Source of the DNA: an uncultured Eubacteriales bacterium
Lineage (GTDB): Bacteria > Bacillota > Clostridia > Oscillospirales > CAG-272
Reading direction: 5' to 3'
Assembly (NCBI GenBank): GCA_934474225.1
Contig: CAKSLU010000008.1
Coordinates: 7,909-71,908 of the forward strand
DNA: 64,000 nt
Shown here: positions 1 through 8,380 of the stretch, one piece after another
Numbering within the stretch: position 1 is the stretch's first letter
Layout of the letters: each line of letters begins with the position of its first letter
Made by a program: the position numbers and the translations under genes
Notes under the pieces: model-generated
Databases searched by the model: none
The model's input: only the letters and a program-made list of their open reading frames with translations
Told to the model about the DNA's origin: nothing

Positions 1-8
1 CATAGAAA

Positions 9-57
9 AATTCCCCCTTGGCGTATTTGGTAAAGCATACGCGGGGGAATTTTCTTT
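9..57 (-). terminator. Rho-independent terminator
   Basis: A long hairpin with AAAATTCCCCC and GGGGGAATTTT outer arms and an inner GCGTAT/ATACGC stem, T/A-flanked on both sides. It lies just past the stop of the minus-strand DUF2156 gene and could also serve a plus-strand gene outside the window. Confidence 0.75.
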
Positions 58-66
58 TATGCACGC

Positions 67-966
67 TCAGACAATCTCTGCATAGTATTTCTGCAAAAGC
101 CGCACGGGATGGTAGGAGAGTTTGGACTGCCGCAGCCCGGCGTTGCCGTCGTCCTCCTCGCGGTTGACAAAGCGCACATCGGGGTAAGCGCCCGCCTCCA
201 GCGTGACCAGCATCGGATAGACGCCGCGCACGGCGGGCAGCCCCTTTTCAATGTGAATCATCAGCGTGTCGCCGATGCGCTCCATTACCGAAAAGCCGAG
301 GATGCGTCCGCCGTCCGTCAGCAGGCGGGTGTCGAGCGGCAGACTGCCGAGCAGCGGCAGGATGCGGCGGCAGGCGGCGATTTCCTCCTTTGCCGAGGCG
401 CTGTCGTCCTCATCCGCCGCCGTATAGGCGTCGAAGAAGGCGGCAAGCGCGGGCGCGTTTTCCGCCGTGAGGGGTTCAAAGCGGTAGTCCGGATGTTCGC
501 GCAAGAAGGCGTTGACATGATTCTTCTGCGTGTGATACTTCTTGCCGCGGAAGACGCGCAGATCGGCGGCATCGTAGATATAATCCGCGGCGCCGTCGTT
601 TGCGCCGAAGCGGATGCGGTCGCCGAAGGCGGCCTCAAGCAGCGGCTTTTCGTCCGCGCCGACGGGACAGAGGCGCAGCGGCGTGCCGTAGGCGGCAAGC
701 AGTGCGCGCACGGTCTCCACGGCGTCGGCTGCGCCCGCCGCGGGCGAAAAGCAGAGGTTTTTGCCGCAGTGCTCGACGACGGCGACATGCCCGTCCACCG
801 TGACAAGCTCGGTGCCAAGCTCACTTTCCCACATCAGCACATTGCCCGCACTGCGGTCACAGATGGTCGGTGCGGGCGATGCCGCAAACAGGGTCTGCAG
901 CAGGTCTGCATCCGCCGGGGTGATGCGCGCGGTCTCGATTTTCACTTTGGTTTCCAGGGTACTCAT
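67..966 (-). CDS. DUF2156 (phosphatidylglycerol lysyltransferase C-terminal-like) protein
   Basis: A 299-residue soluble protein resembling the DUF2156 family, a GNAT-like fold related to the catalytic C-terminal half of MprF/lysyl-phosphatidylglycerol synthases. The central part carries the family-like segment FRGKKYHTQKNHVN (about residues 138-152), and the C-terminal part ends in a GNAT-like strand-helix region (NREEDDGNAGLRQSK). No membrane segments are visible, unlike full MprF. Its ATG overlaps the stop of rnhA by 4 bp (ATGA), so it is probably translationally coupled as the second gene of that operon. The substrate is unknown; an aminoacyl or acyl transfer role is inferred from the fold only. 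Confidence 0.85.
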   Translation of the reverse strand: MSTLETKVKIETARITPADADLLQTLFAASPAPTICDRSAGNVLMWESELGTELVTVDGHVAVVEHCGKNLCFSPAAGAADAVETVRALLAAYGTPLRLCPVGADEKPLLEAAFGDRIRFGANDGAADYIYDAADLRVFRGKKYHTQKNHVNAFLREHPDYRFEPLTAENAPALAAFFDAYTAADEDDSASAKEEIAACRRILPLLGSLPLDTRLLTDGGRILGFSVMERIGDTLMIHIEKGLPAVRGVYPMLVTLEAGAYPDVRFVNREEDDGNAGLRQSKLSYHPVRLLQKYYAEIV

Positions 967-1403
967 AAAAGAAATTTTTCAGCCTCCGATACGGCAAGAC
1001 GGTCGCAGCGCTCGTTGTAAGGGTGCCCTGCATGCCCTTTGACCCAGACGAGGGTGACGCGGTGCGTGTCCAGAAGGTCGAGCAGCCGCTCCCACAGATC
1101 AATGTTGAGCGCGGGCTTGCCGTCGCCTTTTTTCCAGCCCTTTTTGCGCCAGCCGACCGCCCACTTTTTGTTGACGGCGTCCACCAGATATTTCGAGTCC
1201 GAGGTCAGCACCACCTCGCACGGCTCCTTCAGGGCGGCAAGCCCGGTGATGGCGCCGAGCAGCTCCATGCGGTTGTTGGTGGTCAGCGCTTCGCCGCCCG
1301 AAAATTCCTTTTCGACGCCGTTGTAAACCAAAATCGCGCCGTACCCGCCCGGGCCGGGATTGCCCTTGCACGCGCCGTCTGTATAGAGCTCTACCTTTTT
1401 CAT
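963..1403 (-). CDS. rnhA: Ribonuclease HI
   Basis: A 146-residue RNase H that cleaves the RNA strand of RNA-DNA hybrids during replication and R-loop removal. The acidic active site is visible: YTDGACKGNPGPGG at the N-terminus (Asp near residue 9), NNRMELLGAI (catalytic Glu), TSDSKYLVD (second Asp) and GHAGHPYNERCDRLA (His and last Asp). The length matches single-domain bacterial RNase HI, and the GWRKKGWKK stretch corresponds to the basic protrusion of the E. coli type. It is the first gene of a two-gene minus-strand unit with the DUF2156 gene, driven by a promoter at 1439-1467. Confidence 0.96.
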   Translation of the reverse strand: MKKVELYTDGACKGNPGPGGYGAILVYNGVEKEFSGGEALTTNNRMELLGAITGLAALKEPCEVVLTSDSKYLVDAVNKKWAVGWRKKGWKKGDGKPALNIDLWERLLDLLDTHRVTLVWVKGHAGHPYNERCDRLAVSEAEKFLL

Positions 1404-1438
1404 AAGCGACCTTCCCGAAAAAAAGTTTTCCGTCAGCT

Positions 1439-1467
1439 ATTTTACCATGTCCGCGGCAAAAAAGCAA
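1439..1467 (-). promoter_or_regulatory. Sigma-A-type promoter for rnhA
   Basis: Read on the minus strand: TTGCTT, 17-bp spacer, TAAAAT. It lies 36 bp upstream of the rnhA ATG and diverges from the promoter at 1488-1516. Confidence 0.55.
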
Positions 1468-1487
1468 GGAAAGGCGTGAGGGAAAAC

Positions 1488-1516
1488 TGGACATTTTCCG
1501 ACAAAGATGATAGAAT
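1488..1516 (+). promoter_or_regulatory. Sigma-A-type promoter for the GHL10-like gene
   Basis: TGGACA, 17-bp spacer, TAGAAT, about 80 bp before the ATG at 1596. Confidence 0.5.
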
Positions 1517-1595
1517 GGAGCAAATGCATGTTATCGGCATCCCCCGCATAGGTTTTACCGTGCGGGCGGACGAGCCTGCACGAAGGAGGCACAAA

Positions 1596-3137
1596 ATGAA
1601 TGAGAAAAAACTGAGCATCCTGCTTTCGTGCGCCATGCTGCTTTTGCTGCTGTCTGCGGTACTGCCGCTTGTGCTGATCTTCTCGGGGCCGACGGTCGCC
1701 GCCGCGCCCGCGCTTGCCGCAGAGGAGACCGCCCCCGCGGCACTCGCCGCCATCCGGGATGCGGACGCCGAGATGCGCGGGCTGTGGATCGCCACGGTGA
1801 ATAACATCAACTTCCCTTCCCGCCGCGGGCTGTCCGCATCGGCGCTCGCCGCGGAACTGGACGGTATCGTGGATTTCGCCGCCGAGAACGGATTCAACGC
1901 AATCTTCTTCCAGGTGCGCCCCGCCGCCGACGCGCTCTATCGCTCGTCGCTTTTCCCGGCGTCGAAGTTTGTCTCGGGCGAGGCGGGCAAGGCGCCGGAC
2001 GGCGACTTTGACTGCCTCGGGCACCTCACGCGCGCGGCGCACGAAAAGCAGATTGCCGTGCACGCCTGGGTGAACCCGCTGCGTGTGACCGCCGGCAGCG
2101 CCGCCTATCCGCAGACCGACCGCGCGGAACTCCCTGCGGGCAGTTATGCGGCGACGCATCCGGACGCCGTCGTCGCCTACGCGGACGGCAAACTCTATTT
2201 CAACGCGGGGCTGCCCGAGATTCGGCAGCTCGTCGCCGACGGCGTGCGCGAGATCTGTGAGAATTACGCGGTGGACGGCATTATTTTTGACGATTATTTC
2301 TACCCTTATCCGGTGGACGGCGCCGTCTTTGACGACGACGCGGCATACGCCGCCTACGGCGCGGACTATGCCGACCGCGCCGACTTTCGCCGCGACAACA
2401 TCAACAAGCTGGTTCGTGTCTGCTACGATGCGGTCAAGGAGACAAATCCGGACATGCGTTTCGGCGTGTCGCCCTTCGGCATCTGGAAAAACGGCGACGG
2501 CGAAAACGGCGGCAGTGCGACGCGCGGGCTATCTGCCTACGACGCCATCTACTGCGACGCGCTCGCCTGGGTGGAGGGCGGCTATGTCGACTACCTCGCG
2601 CCGCAGCTCTACTGGTCGTTTGACACCGCGAGCGCGCGCTATGACACGCTTTGCGAGTGGTGGAACCGTGCGCTCGACGCAAGCGGCGTTGACCTCTATA
2701 TCAACCACGGCGCGTACCGCTATGCCGAGGGGAAGATGGAGAGCGGTGAGATAACGCGGCAGACCGAATACGCGCGCGACCTGTACGCCTACCGCGGCAG
2801 TCTGTACTACGGCTACACCGCCCTGCGCGACAACGCGGGCGGGGTGACCGATGAGGTAAAGGCGCTCTTTTCCAAGGCGATTTCCTACCCCGACTACACC
2901 GACGACGGCAGTCTGCCCACGCTTGCCACGGTGCAGGACGGCGCGCATGTGACGGACGCATCGCTTACGCTTGTCGGCGCGTCCAATCCCGCCTACGCCG
3001 TCAGCATCAACGGCATCACGCCCTACCGCAAGAAGGACGGCAGCTTCACGCTCACGCTGTCCCTGCGGGACGGCGACAACCTCATCACCGTGCAGAACGG
3101 CGCGGCAAAGCTCGAACTGCTTGTCACGAAAGATTAA
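1596..3137 (+). CDS. Secreted glycosyl-hydrolase-like 10 (GHL10/DUF187) protein
   Basis: A 513-residue exported protein. An N-terminal hydrophobic segment (residues 5-30) acts as signal peptide or anchor. A GHL10 (DUF187) TIM-barrel-like domain follows, starting at MRGLWIATVNNINFPS (about residue 55), with family-like NAIFFQVRPAADALY, VHAWVNPLR, DGIIFDDYFYPYP and FGVSPFGIW segments. The last 80 residues look like an Ig-like wall domain. GHL10 proteins are thought to act on cell-wall or other surface polysaccharide; the exact substrate is unknown. The start was chosen at 1596 because GAAGGAGG precedes it by a good spacing and the signal peptide begins there; the open frame further upstream overlaps rnhA antisense and is not believed. 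Confidence 0.88.
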   Translation: MNEKKLSILLSCAMLLLLLSAVLPLVLIFSGPTVAAAPALAAEETAPAALAAIRDADAEMRGLWIATVNNINFPSRRGLSASALAAELDGIVDFAAENGFNAIFFQVRPAADALYRSSLFPASKFVSGEAGKAPDGDFDCLGHLTRAAHEKQIAVHAWVNPLRVTAGSAAYPQTDRAELPAGSYAATHPDAVVAYADGKLYFNAGLPEIRQLVADGVREICENYAVDGIIFDDYFYPYPVDGAVFDDDAAYAAYGADYADRADFRRDNINKLVRVCYDAVKETNPDMRFGVSPFGIWKNGDGENGGSATRGLSAYDAIYCDALAWVEGGYVDYLAPQLYWSFDTASARYDTLCEWWNRALDASGVDLYINHGAYRYAEGKMESGEITRQTEYARDLYAYRGSLYYGYTALRDNAGGVTDEVKALFSKAISYPDYTDDGSLPTLATVQDGAHVTDASLTLVGASNPAYAVSINGITPYRKKDGSFTLTLSLRDGDNLITVQNGAAKLELLVTKD

Positions 3138-3163
3138 GAACCCCTTATTTTCCGGGCGCGGCA

Positions 3164-3192
3164 TTGACTTTTTGCACCCGGCATGGTATGAT
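3164..3192 (+). promoter_or_regulatory. Sigma-A-type promoter for the Cys-repeat SLH gene
   Basis: TTGACT, 17-bp spacer, TATGAT; the ATG follows at 3260 after a GAGGAG ribosome binding site. Confidence 0.65.
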
Positions 3193-3259
3193 ACTTTTGG
3201 GATATTGTCCCACTAATGCAGTAAAAAAACAAGGAACATAAACAGAAGAGGAGACCGAA

Positions 3260-5029
3260 ATGAAGAAAAAGACTCTGGCACTTGCCGTTTTGCTTTGCAC
3301 GGCGCTTCTGCTGGCGCTTACCTGTGCTGCGGCAGAATGCAAGCACAACTTTGTGGAGCAGCCCGGCCGCGTACCCGCCACCTGTACGGCAGAGGGAACG
3401 ATTCCCTACACCTGCTCCAAGTGCGGTGAGCAGAAAACCGAGAAAATCCCGATGCTGGAGCACGACTTTGAGGAAACGGCGCGCACCGCGCCCACCTGCA
3501 CGGCGTCCGGCACGGTGACCTACAAGTGCTCGATGTGCGGCACAACGAAGCAGGAAGACCTTGAACCGACGGGGCACAACTGGAAGGAGACCGCAAAGAC
3601 TGCGGCGACCTGCACCGAGGCGGGCAAGACGACCTACCGCTGCACCCGCTGCGGCGAGGAAAAGGTTGAGGAAGTCAAGGCGCTCGGGCACGATTTTTCG
3701 GTCTTCAAGAGCACTTCCGCCACCTGCACGGCGCGCGGCGAGAGCACCTATCAGTGCTCCCGCTGCAAGGAGCTGACGCTCAAGAGCGAAGGCGCGCTCG
3801 GCCACGACAACAAGGAGACCGGCGGCCCCACCTGCACCGAGGGCGGCAGAATCACCTACACCTGCAAGCGCTGCGGCAATGTGTCCACCGGCAGCTATAA
3901 GAGCGCGCTCGGGCACAAGACGCCGAGAGAATCTTCCTCTGCATGGCGCGTCTACAAAAGGGCAACCTGCGAGGAATCCGGCAGCAAGCGCGCCAAGTGC
4001 GAGCGCTGCGGCGAATATGTCTACATCGACATCCCGCGCACCGACCATGACTACGGCGAGCTGACGCTGGTCTCGCTGCCGACTTCTTCTTCCGCGGGCA
4101 AGGCATCGTACACCTGCGCGGACTGCGGCACGACCAAGACGGTCTCGATCCCGCGCGGCACGAAGGACCTGTCGGATTACTATGTGCCCGCCGTCAAGGC
4201 ATCGGTCGAAGACGGGCTTGTCCCCGCGGGCACCAAGGTCAGCTTCACCTGCCCGCTTGCGGAGGCGGAGATCTACTATGCGCTCGGCGGCAAGGACCCC
4301 ACGCGCCGCGCAAACCGCACCCTGTTTGACCCCGACAAACCTATCGTCATTACCGAGACGACGATCATCCGGGTGTGCGCCGAATACGGCGACGCGGAGA
4401 CCTCCGATGTCCTCGGTCTGTTCTATCTGGTCAAGGACGGCAAGACCTCGGTCTACCTCGCCCCGGACGCATCCGAGGGCGGCTACATGACGCTGCCGAA
4501 CAACAAAAAGTTCCGCCCCGAGGACAAGGCGACCCGCTACGAAGTCATTGAGGCGATGGACGAACTGTTCAACTCCTTTGCCGACCCGGCGAAGACCGTC
4601 TTCTCCGATGTGGACAAGGCGCATAAGGCGATGGTTGCCAAATTCGTCGGCGCAAAACTGCTGGACGGCTATGAGGACGGCACTTTCCGCGGCAACGCGA
4701 CCATCAAGCGCAGCGAACTTGCCAAGGTGCTGGCGCTGGCGCTGGGGCTTGACACCGAGAATGTGAAGATCGCCGCCTCCAAGCGCTTCGGCGATGTACC
4801 TTCGTCGCACTGGGCATACGGCTACATCTATGCCATGACCAAGGCGGGCTACCTCAAGGGCGATAACGGCAATTTCCGCCCCGAGGACAACATCAGCCGC
4901 GCCGAGCTTGTCACCGTGCTCAACCGCATTGCCGACATTGACGAAGGCAGCGGCGTGAAAATCGCGGATGTGGACAAGAACCACTGGGCATACGGCTATA
5001 TCTGCGCCGCCGTTTACCGTTCCAACTGA
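3260..5029 (+). CDS. Secreted SLH protein with repeated CxxCG cysteine modules
   Basis: A 589-residue surface protein. A signal peptide (residues 1-25) is followed by about seven repeats (residues 27-300) of roughly 35-45 aa with the pattern H-[DN]-[FWY]...TCT..G...Y.C..CG, as in TCTAEGTIPYTCSKCGEQ. The paired Cys plus His could bind zinc or form disulfides. The seventh repeat has lost the leading TC. A chitobiase/FN3-associated-like beta domain follows (about 310-400; EIYYALGGKDPT). The C-terminus has SLH motifs (about 410-589), including FSDVDKAHKAM, FGDVPSSHWAYGYI and DVDKNHWAYGYI, which anchor proteins to secondary wall polymers. The function of the Cys modules is unknown. First of three SLH genes in a row, each with its own promoter. 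Confidence 0.85.
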   Translation: MKKKTLALAVLLCTALLLALTCAAAECKHNFVEQPGRVPATCTAEGTIPYTCSKCGEQKTEKIPMLEHDFEETARTAPTCTASGTVTYKCSMCGTTKQEDLEPTGHNWKETAKTAATCTEAGKTTYRCTRCGEEKVEEVKALGHDFSVFKSTSATCTARGESTYQCSRCKELTLKSEGALGHDNKETGGPTCTEGGRITYTCKRCGNVSTGSYKSALGHKTPRESSSAWRVYKRATCEESGSKRAKCERCGEYVYIDIPRTDHDYGELTLVSLPTSSSAGKASYTCADCGTTKTVSIPRGTKDLSDYYVPAVKASVEDGLVPAGTKVSFTCPLAEAEIYYALGGKDPTRRANRTLFDPDKPIVITETTIIRVCAEYGDAETSDVLGLFYLVKDGKTSVYLAPDASEGGYMTLPNNKKFRPEDKATRYEVIEAMDELFNSFADPAKTVFSDVDKAHKAMVAKFVGAKLLDGYEDGTFRGNATIKRSELAKVLALALGLDTENVKIAASKRFGDVPSSHWAYGYIYAMTKAGYLKGDNGNFRPEDNISRAELVTVLNRIADIDEGSGVKIADVDKNHWAYGYICAAVYRSN

Positions 5030-5049
5030 ACAGCATCCGTTTCACACAC

Positions 5050-5078
5050 AAAAACCGCCCGTTTCCGGGCGGTTTTTC
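5050..5078 (+). terminator. Rho-independent terminator
   Basis: ACCGCCCG/CGGGCGGT stem with a T-run, 20 bp after the stop of the Cys-repeat SLH gene. Confidence 0.85.
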
Positions 5079-5161
5079 AGTTGCAGACAGCCCGGAACGC
5101 CCCCATTCATCCGGGCTGCGGCAGTTCAAACTTCTCTTGTATATCCTGTATGTTTTTGACC

Positions 5162-5191
5162 TTGACGCACCCCTTTATTTTCGGTTATAAT
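5162..5191 (+). promoter_or_regulatory. Sigma-A-type promoter for the beta-helix SLH gene
   Basis: TTGACG, 18-bp spacer, TATAAT. A GGAGG ribosome binding site lies just before the ATG at 5230. Confidence 0.65.
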
Positions 5192-5229
5192 GAACATAGC
5201 AACCTATATTTTTTCCGGAGGTACGGCTT

Positions 5230-7779
5230 ATGAAAAAATCATTTCTCCCGATTCTTGCGCTCCTGCTCACGCTGATGCTCAGCGTGGCGGTCGCGGCAGC
5301 GGACACCGTCTATCTGAACGACGGCGGAACCGGCGACGGCACAACGGCGGAGACGCCGCTCGGCGACCTTGCGGCAGCCATTGATGCCGTGAAGGGCGGC
5401 GGCAAAATCGTCATTACAAACACCTATACGATGAACGAAGCGTTCATCGAGCCGGCGCATGACGGCATGATCACCATCACGGGCGGCAAGTTTGTGCTGA
5501 ACCACGCACAGTACAGCCGCTACTACATGAGCGGCCCCGTTACCTTTGAAAAGATCACCTTTGCCATCGGCGCGGAAAACACGGCGAAGACCGGCATGAT
5601 TCTCGCCCGCTTCAACGAAATCGTCATGGGCGAGGGCGTCACCACCGCAGGCAAATTTCTGGTTATCGGCGGCTATCAGTTCGGCAACCCCGTGCTGGAT
5701 CCGCCCGAGCATACCGGCGGCGCCATGGATTCGCACATCACCATCAAAAGCGGTACATACGACACGGTTGCCGGTTTCTCGCGCGGCAACAGTTCCAACA
5801 CCTTCCGCGGCACCTCCTACATCACGGTGAACGGCGGCACGGTCAAGAACCTGTACGGCGCATCGGTCAACGGTTCCTACTCCGGCAGCACCGAGATTAC
5901 AATCAACGACGGCACGGTCTCCACGCTCTACACCGGCGGCGACAAGACGAGACGCTTAAACGGCGACGCGAAGATCACCGTAAACGGCGGCAAGGTCGGC
6001 AACCTGGTGGTCAACAATGTCATGGGTCACGCCGACATCTTCTACCTCGGCGGCAGAATCGACGCCATGTCCAAATCCGTGGAGGACGCTATCGCATCGA
6101 AGGTCACCGACGGCACCGTCAACCTGGTGGTGCGCAAGGGACTGCGCGCAGCGGACTTCATCGATATCTTTGACAGCGCCACCTATGAGGACGGCACCAA
6201 GGTTTCGGCGGCAAGCGATGCGGAGATTGCGGAATACACCACCATCGACCGCGTGCCCGCAAAGAGCCATGCCAACATGATTCGCGTCTATGTTTCTGTC
6301 CGCGGCAACGGCGACGGCACCACGCCCGACAGCGCCATCAGCGACCTCGCGGCGGCATACGACCTCATCGGCGACATGGACGGCACCATCGTCATCATCA
6401 ACGACTACGAGTTTGAGGCCAACTTCACCGAGCCGGAGCATGCAAACAAGATTGTCATCACTTCCTACGACGGTGAGAAGTATTACAACGGTTCGCTCGA
6501 CTTCGGCAAGAGCAAGCGCTTCTATTTCAGCGGCGACACCACCTTCGAGAACACGCGTTTCAAGTACGAGAATTCGCTGCTCTTCGTCGGCAACTACAAC
6601 AACATGACTTTCGGCACCGGCCTTGAGACGCCCGTCTACGGCGAAGGCTCGATTTATGTGGTCGGCGGTCATCAGCTGGCAGGCAACATGAAGACCGCAC
6701 CGAAGGAAGAGGTCGCGGGCACGATTACGGTGGAGAGCGGCAACTACTACTGCTTCATCGGCTATTCGCGCGGCTCCGGCGTGGAGACGACGCCGAAGGG
6801 TACGCAGACCATCAACTTTGTCGGCGGCGATGTGCAGCGCATTTACGGCGGCCCTGTCCAGGCAAATACCGGTGACGGCATTGTTCTGAACATTTCGGGC
6901 GGCACGGTGCATGACGCTATCTTCGTCGGCGCTGACCAGTTCTACTACAGCAACAATGCGGAACTGAACATTTCCGGCGGCAAAATCAACCGTCTCTGCC
7001 TCCAGAATGTCATCGGTGCCACCAAACTCAACTGGACCGGCGGCGAAATCGACGCGATGGAGAAAATTTACGGCGTGAACAACGACGGCACCGTGGATGT
7101 TTCCAAGCTTGCAGGCAATGCAAGCTACACACTCACCTATGCCAATGTGACGCCCACGGCAGAGATGCTTTCGCTGTTTGACAAGACCGAGGCAGGCGCG
7201 GGCACGCCGAAGTTCACGGCAAGCCGCACCTATGAGAATCAGTTTGCCGATGTACCGGCAAATGCGTGGTTCCACACTTATGTCAAGACTGCGTATGAAT
7301 ACGCACTCGCAAACGGCACGGGCAAGACGACCTTCTCCCCCGACAATACCTTCACGGTTGCACAGGCACTGACCGCAGCCGCCAATATCCACAAGGCTTA
7401 CACGGGCAGTACCATTGACACCGCAGGTGCAGCAAACTGGTTCGACCCCTATGTGAAGTACTGCGTGGCAAACGGCATCGTCAAGGAAGGCCAGTTTGCA
7501 GCAGACAAGATGAACCAGCCCATTTCGCGCGGCGATATGGCGGTTGTCTTTGCAAACATTCTGCCCGAGAGCGAGTACACTGCGATTCGCGAAAAGGCGC
7601 TGAGCGACATCACGGACGATATGGCATGCGCAGCAGCAGTCCGCAAGCTGGCGAACGCCGGCATCGTCGGCGGTGACGCCGGCACGGGCAAGTTCCGTCC
7701 CGCAGACGGCATCAAGCGCTCCGAGGCGTGCGTCATCTTCACCCGCATCGCCGTTGCCTCCATGCGCGACGCAAAGTAA
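5230..7779 (+). CDS. Secreted beta-helix-like SLH surface protein (large)
   Basis: An 849-residue exported protein. A signal peptide (MKKSFLPILALLLTLML, cleavage near AAA-D) precedes two long similar halves (about residues 25-340 and 350-640). Each opens with V.[VL]...G.GDGTT...PL.DLAAA followed by short Gly/Asn-rich strands such as ITVNGGTVKNLYGAS and LNISGGTVHDAIF, typical of right-handed beta-helix surface proteins. The C-terminal 190 residues hold three SLH motifs (FADVPANAWFHTYVKTAYEY, NWFDPYVKYCVANGIV, LSDITDDMACAAAVRKLA), so wall attachment is expected. The SLH block is nearly identical to that of the next gene. Function beyond surface display is not recognisable; adhesion or glycan binding is only a guess. 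Confidence 0.85.
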   Translation: MKKSFLPILALLLTLMLSVAVAAADTVYLNDGGTGDGTTAETPLGDLAAAIDAVKGGGKIVITNTYTMNEAFIEPAHDGMITITGGKFVLNHAQYSRYYMSGPVTFEKITFAIGAENTAKTGMILARFNEIVMGEGVTTAGKFLVIGGYQFGNPVLDPPEHTGGAMDSHITIKSGTYDTVAGFSRGNSSNTFRGTSYITVNGGTVKNLYGASVNGSYSGSTEITINDGTVSTLYTGGDKTRRLNGDAKITVNGGKVGNLVVNNVMGHADIFYLGGRIDAMSKSVEDAIASKVTDGTVNLVVRKGLRAADFIDIFDSATYEDGTKVSAASDAEIAEYTTIDRVPAKSHANMIRVYVSVRGNGDGTTPDSAISDLAAAYDLIGDMDGTIVIINDYEFEANFTEPEHANKIVITSYDGEKYYNGSLDFGKSKRFYFSGDTTFENTRFKYENSLLFVGNYNNMTFGTGLETPVYGEGSIYVVGGHQLAGNMKTAPKEEVAGTITVESGNYYCFIGYSRGSGVETTPKGTQTINFVGGDVQRIYGGPVQANTGDGIVLNISGGTVHDAIFVGADQFYYSNNAELNISGGKINRLCLQNVIGATKLNWTGGEIDAMEKIYGVNNDGTVDVSKLAGNASYTLTYANVTPTAEMLSLFDKTEAGAGTPKFTASRTYENQFADVPANAWFHTYVKTAYEYALANGTGKTTFSPDNTFTVAQALTAAANIHKAYTGSTIDTAGAANWFDPYVKYCVANGIVKEGQFAADKMNQPISRGDMAVVFANILPESEYTAIREKALSDITDDMACAAAVRKLANAGIVGGDAGTGKFRPADGIKRSEACVIFTRIAVASMRDAK

Positions 7780-7796
7780 GAAAAAGAGAAAAGAGA

Positions 7797-7829
7797 GAGG
7801 AACGAACCTGCGGTTCGTTCCTCTTTTTC
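7797..7829 (+). terminator. Rho-independent terminator
   Basis: GAGGAACGAACC/GGTTCGTTCCTC stem with TTTTT, shortly after the stop of the large SLH gene. Confidence 0.85.
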
Positions 7830-7835
7830 GTAATA

Positions 7836-8054
7836 GGCTTCCCTTGGGGGAGAGCTGTCCGAGACGCGATGCGTCTCGCGGAGTTTTTCTTCGTCGGCTG
7901 AACACCGACGATTTCGCGATGCGAAACCGAAAAACATCCTGGTGGCGACTGATGAGGGACTGCGCAGAGCAAAGCATTGCACCATGCTGTGCCGACTGCC
8001 TGCAAGCCCTCATCCGACGCGCGATGCGCGCCACCTTCCCCACCGGGGAAGGCT
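7836..8054. repeat. Family A repeat, diverged long variant (A3) carrying a nested B
   Basis: Opens with a GGCTTCCC...GGGGGAGAGC end hairpin and closes with CCTTCCCC...GGGGAAGGCT. The A-like internal GATGAGGG/CCCTCATC pair is present with a longer central hairpin than in other copies. A family B unit sits next to the left end hairpin. This repeat, an E-type GGCGGGAGC/GCCCCCGCC hairpin at 8062-8085 and C1 fill most of the 600-bp gap between the two SLH genes; no gene is seen in the gap. Confidence 0.7.
7852..7940 (+). repeat. Family B element B1 (nested in A3)
   Basis: Hairpin CGAGACGC/GCGTCTCG, then a closing stem GGAGTTTTTC...GAAAAACATCC enclosing TCGTCGG/CCGACGA and TTTCGC/GCGAAA hairpins. 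The same order and spacing occur in five other copies. Confidence 0.8.
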
Positions 8055-8111
8055 AAGACGCGGCGGGAGCGAGCCCCCGCCCTACGGTATGTACAGGTTC
8101 TTTACAAACCG

Positions 8112-8179
8112 GTAGGGGTCGGCGCCTCGACGACCCGCCTCCACCAAAGCAAAAGCGGGCGACCAATGGTCGCCCCTAC
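8112..8179. repeat. Family C repeat C1
   Basis: Starts GTAGGGGTCG and ends GGTCGCCCCTAC, with a CAAAGCAAAA centre. The outside flank is ACAAACCG, as in other C copies. Confidence 0.75.
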
Positions 8180-8297
8180 AGAATGATGGAGACGCTCCGC
8201 GAACCGACAATGTTCTTTTCACTCCATCCGCAAGTTTATTTTTCGGAAAACTGTCCGAAAATATAAAAATCCTCTGCAAAATCTTTTTATTTTCTAA

Positions 8298-8325
8298 TTG
8301 TTTTTCACAGCATACATGTTATAAT
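8298..8325 (+). promoter_or_regulatory. Extended -10 promoter for the third SLH gene
   Basis: TTGTTT, 16-bp spacer and TGTTATAAT, an extended -10. The ATG is at 8381 after AACGGAGG. Confidence 0.6.
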
Positions 8326-8380
8326 GATTTTAGGAATTGTGCAAAAAGCACAGGTTTTCGAGAAAACGGAGGTTTTGATT

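Noticed and set aside
1023..1595. 5' extension of the GHL10 gene
   Set aside because: It runs antisense through rnhA, and a signal peptide with a strong ribosome binding site begins at 1596.
4960..5029. Truncated last SLH motif of the Cys-repeat protein
   Set aside because: Many SLH proteins of Clostridia end after HWAY..I, so this is probably natural rather than a broken end.
7673..8056. Open frames inside repeat clusters (also 37250-37606, 47403-47801, 52218-52681, 59480-59785)
   Set aside because: They exist only because repeats lack stops in some frames. The peptides repeat the element sequence and have no ribosome binding sites.
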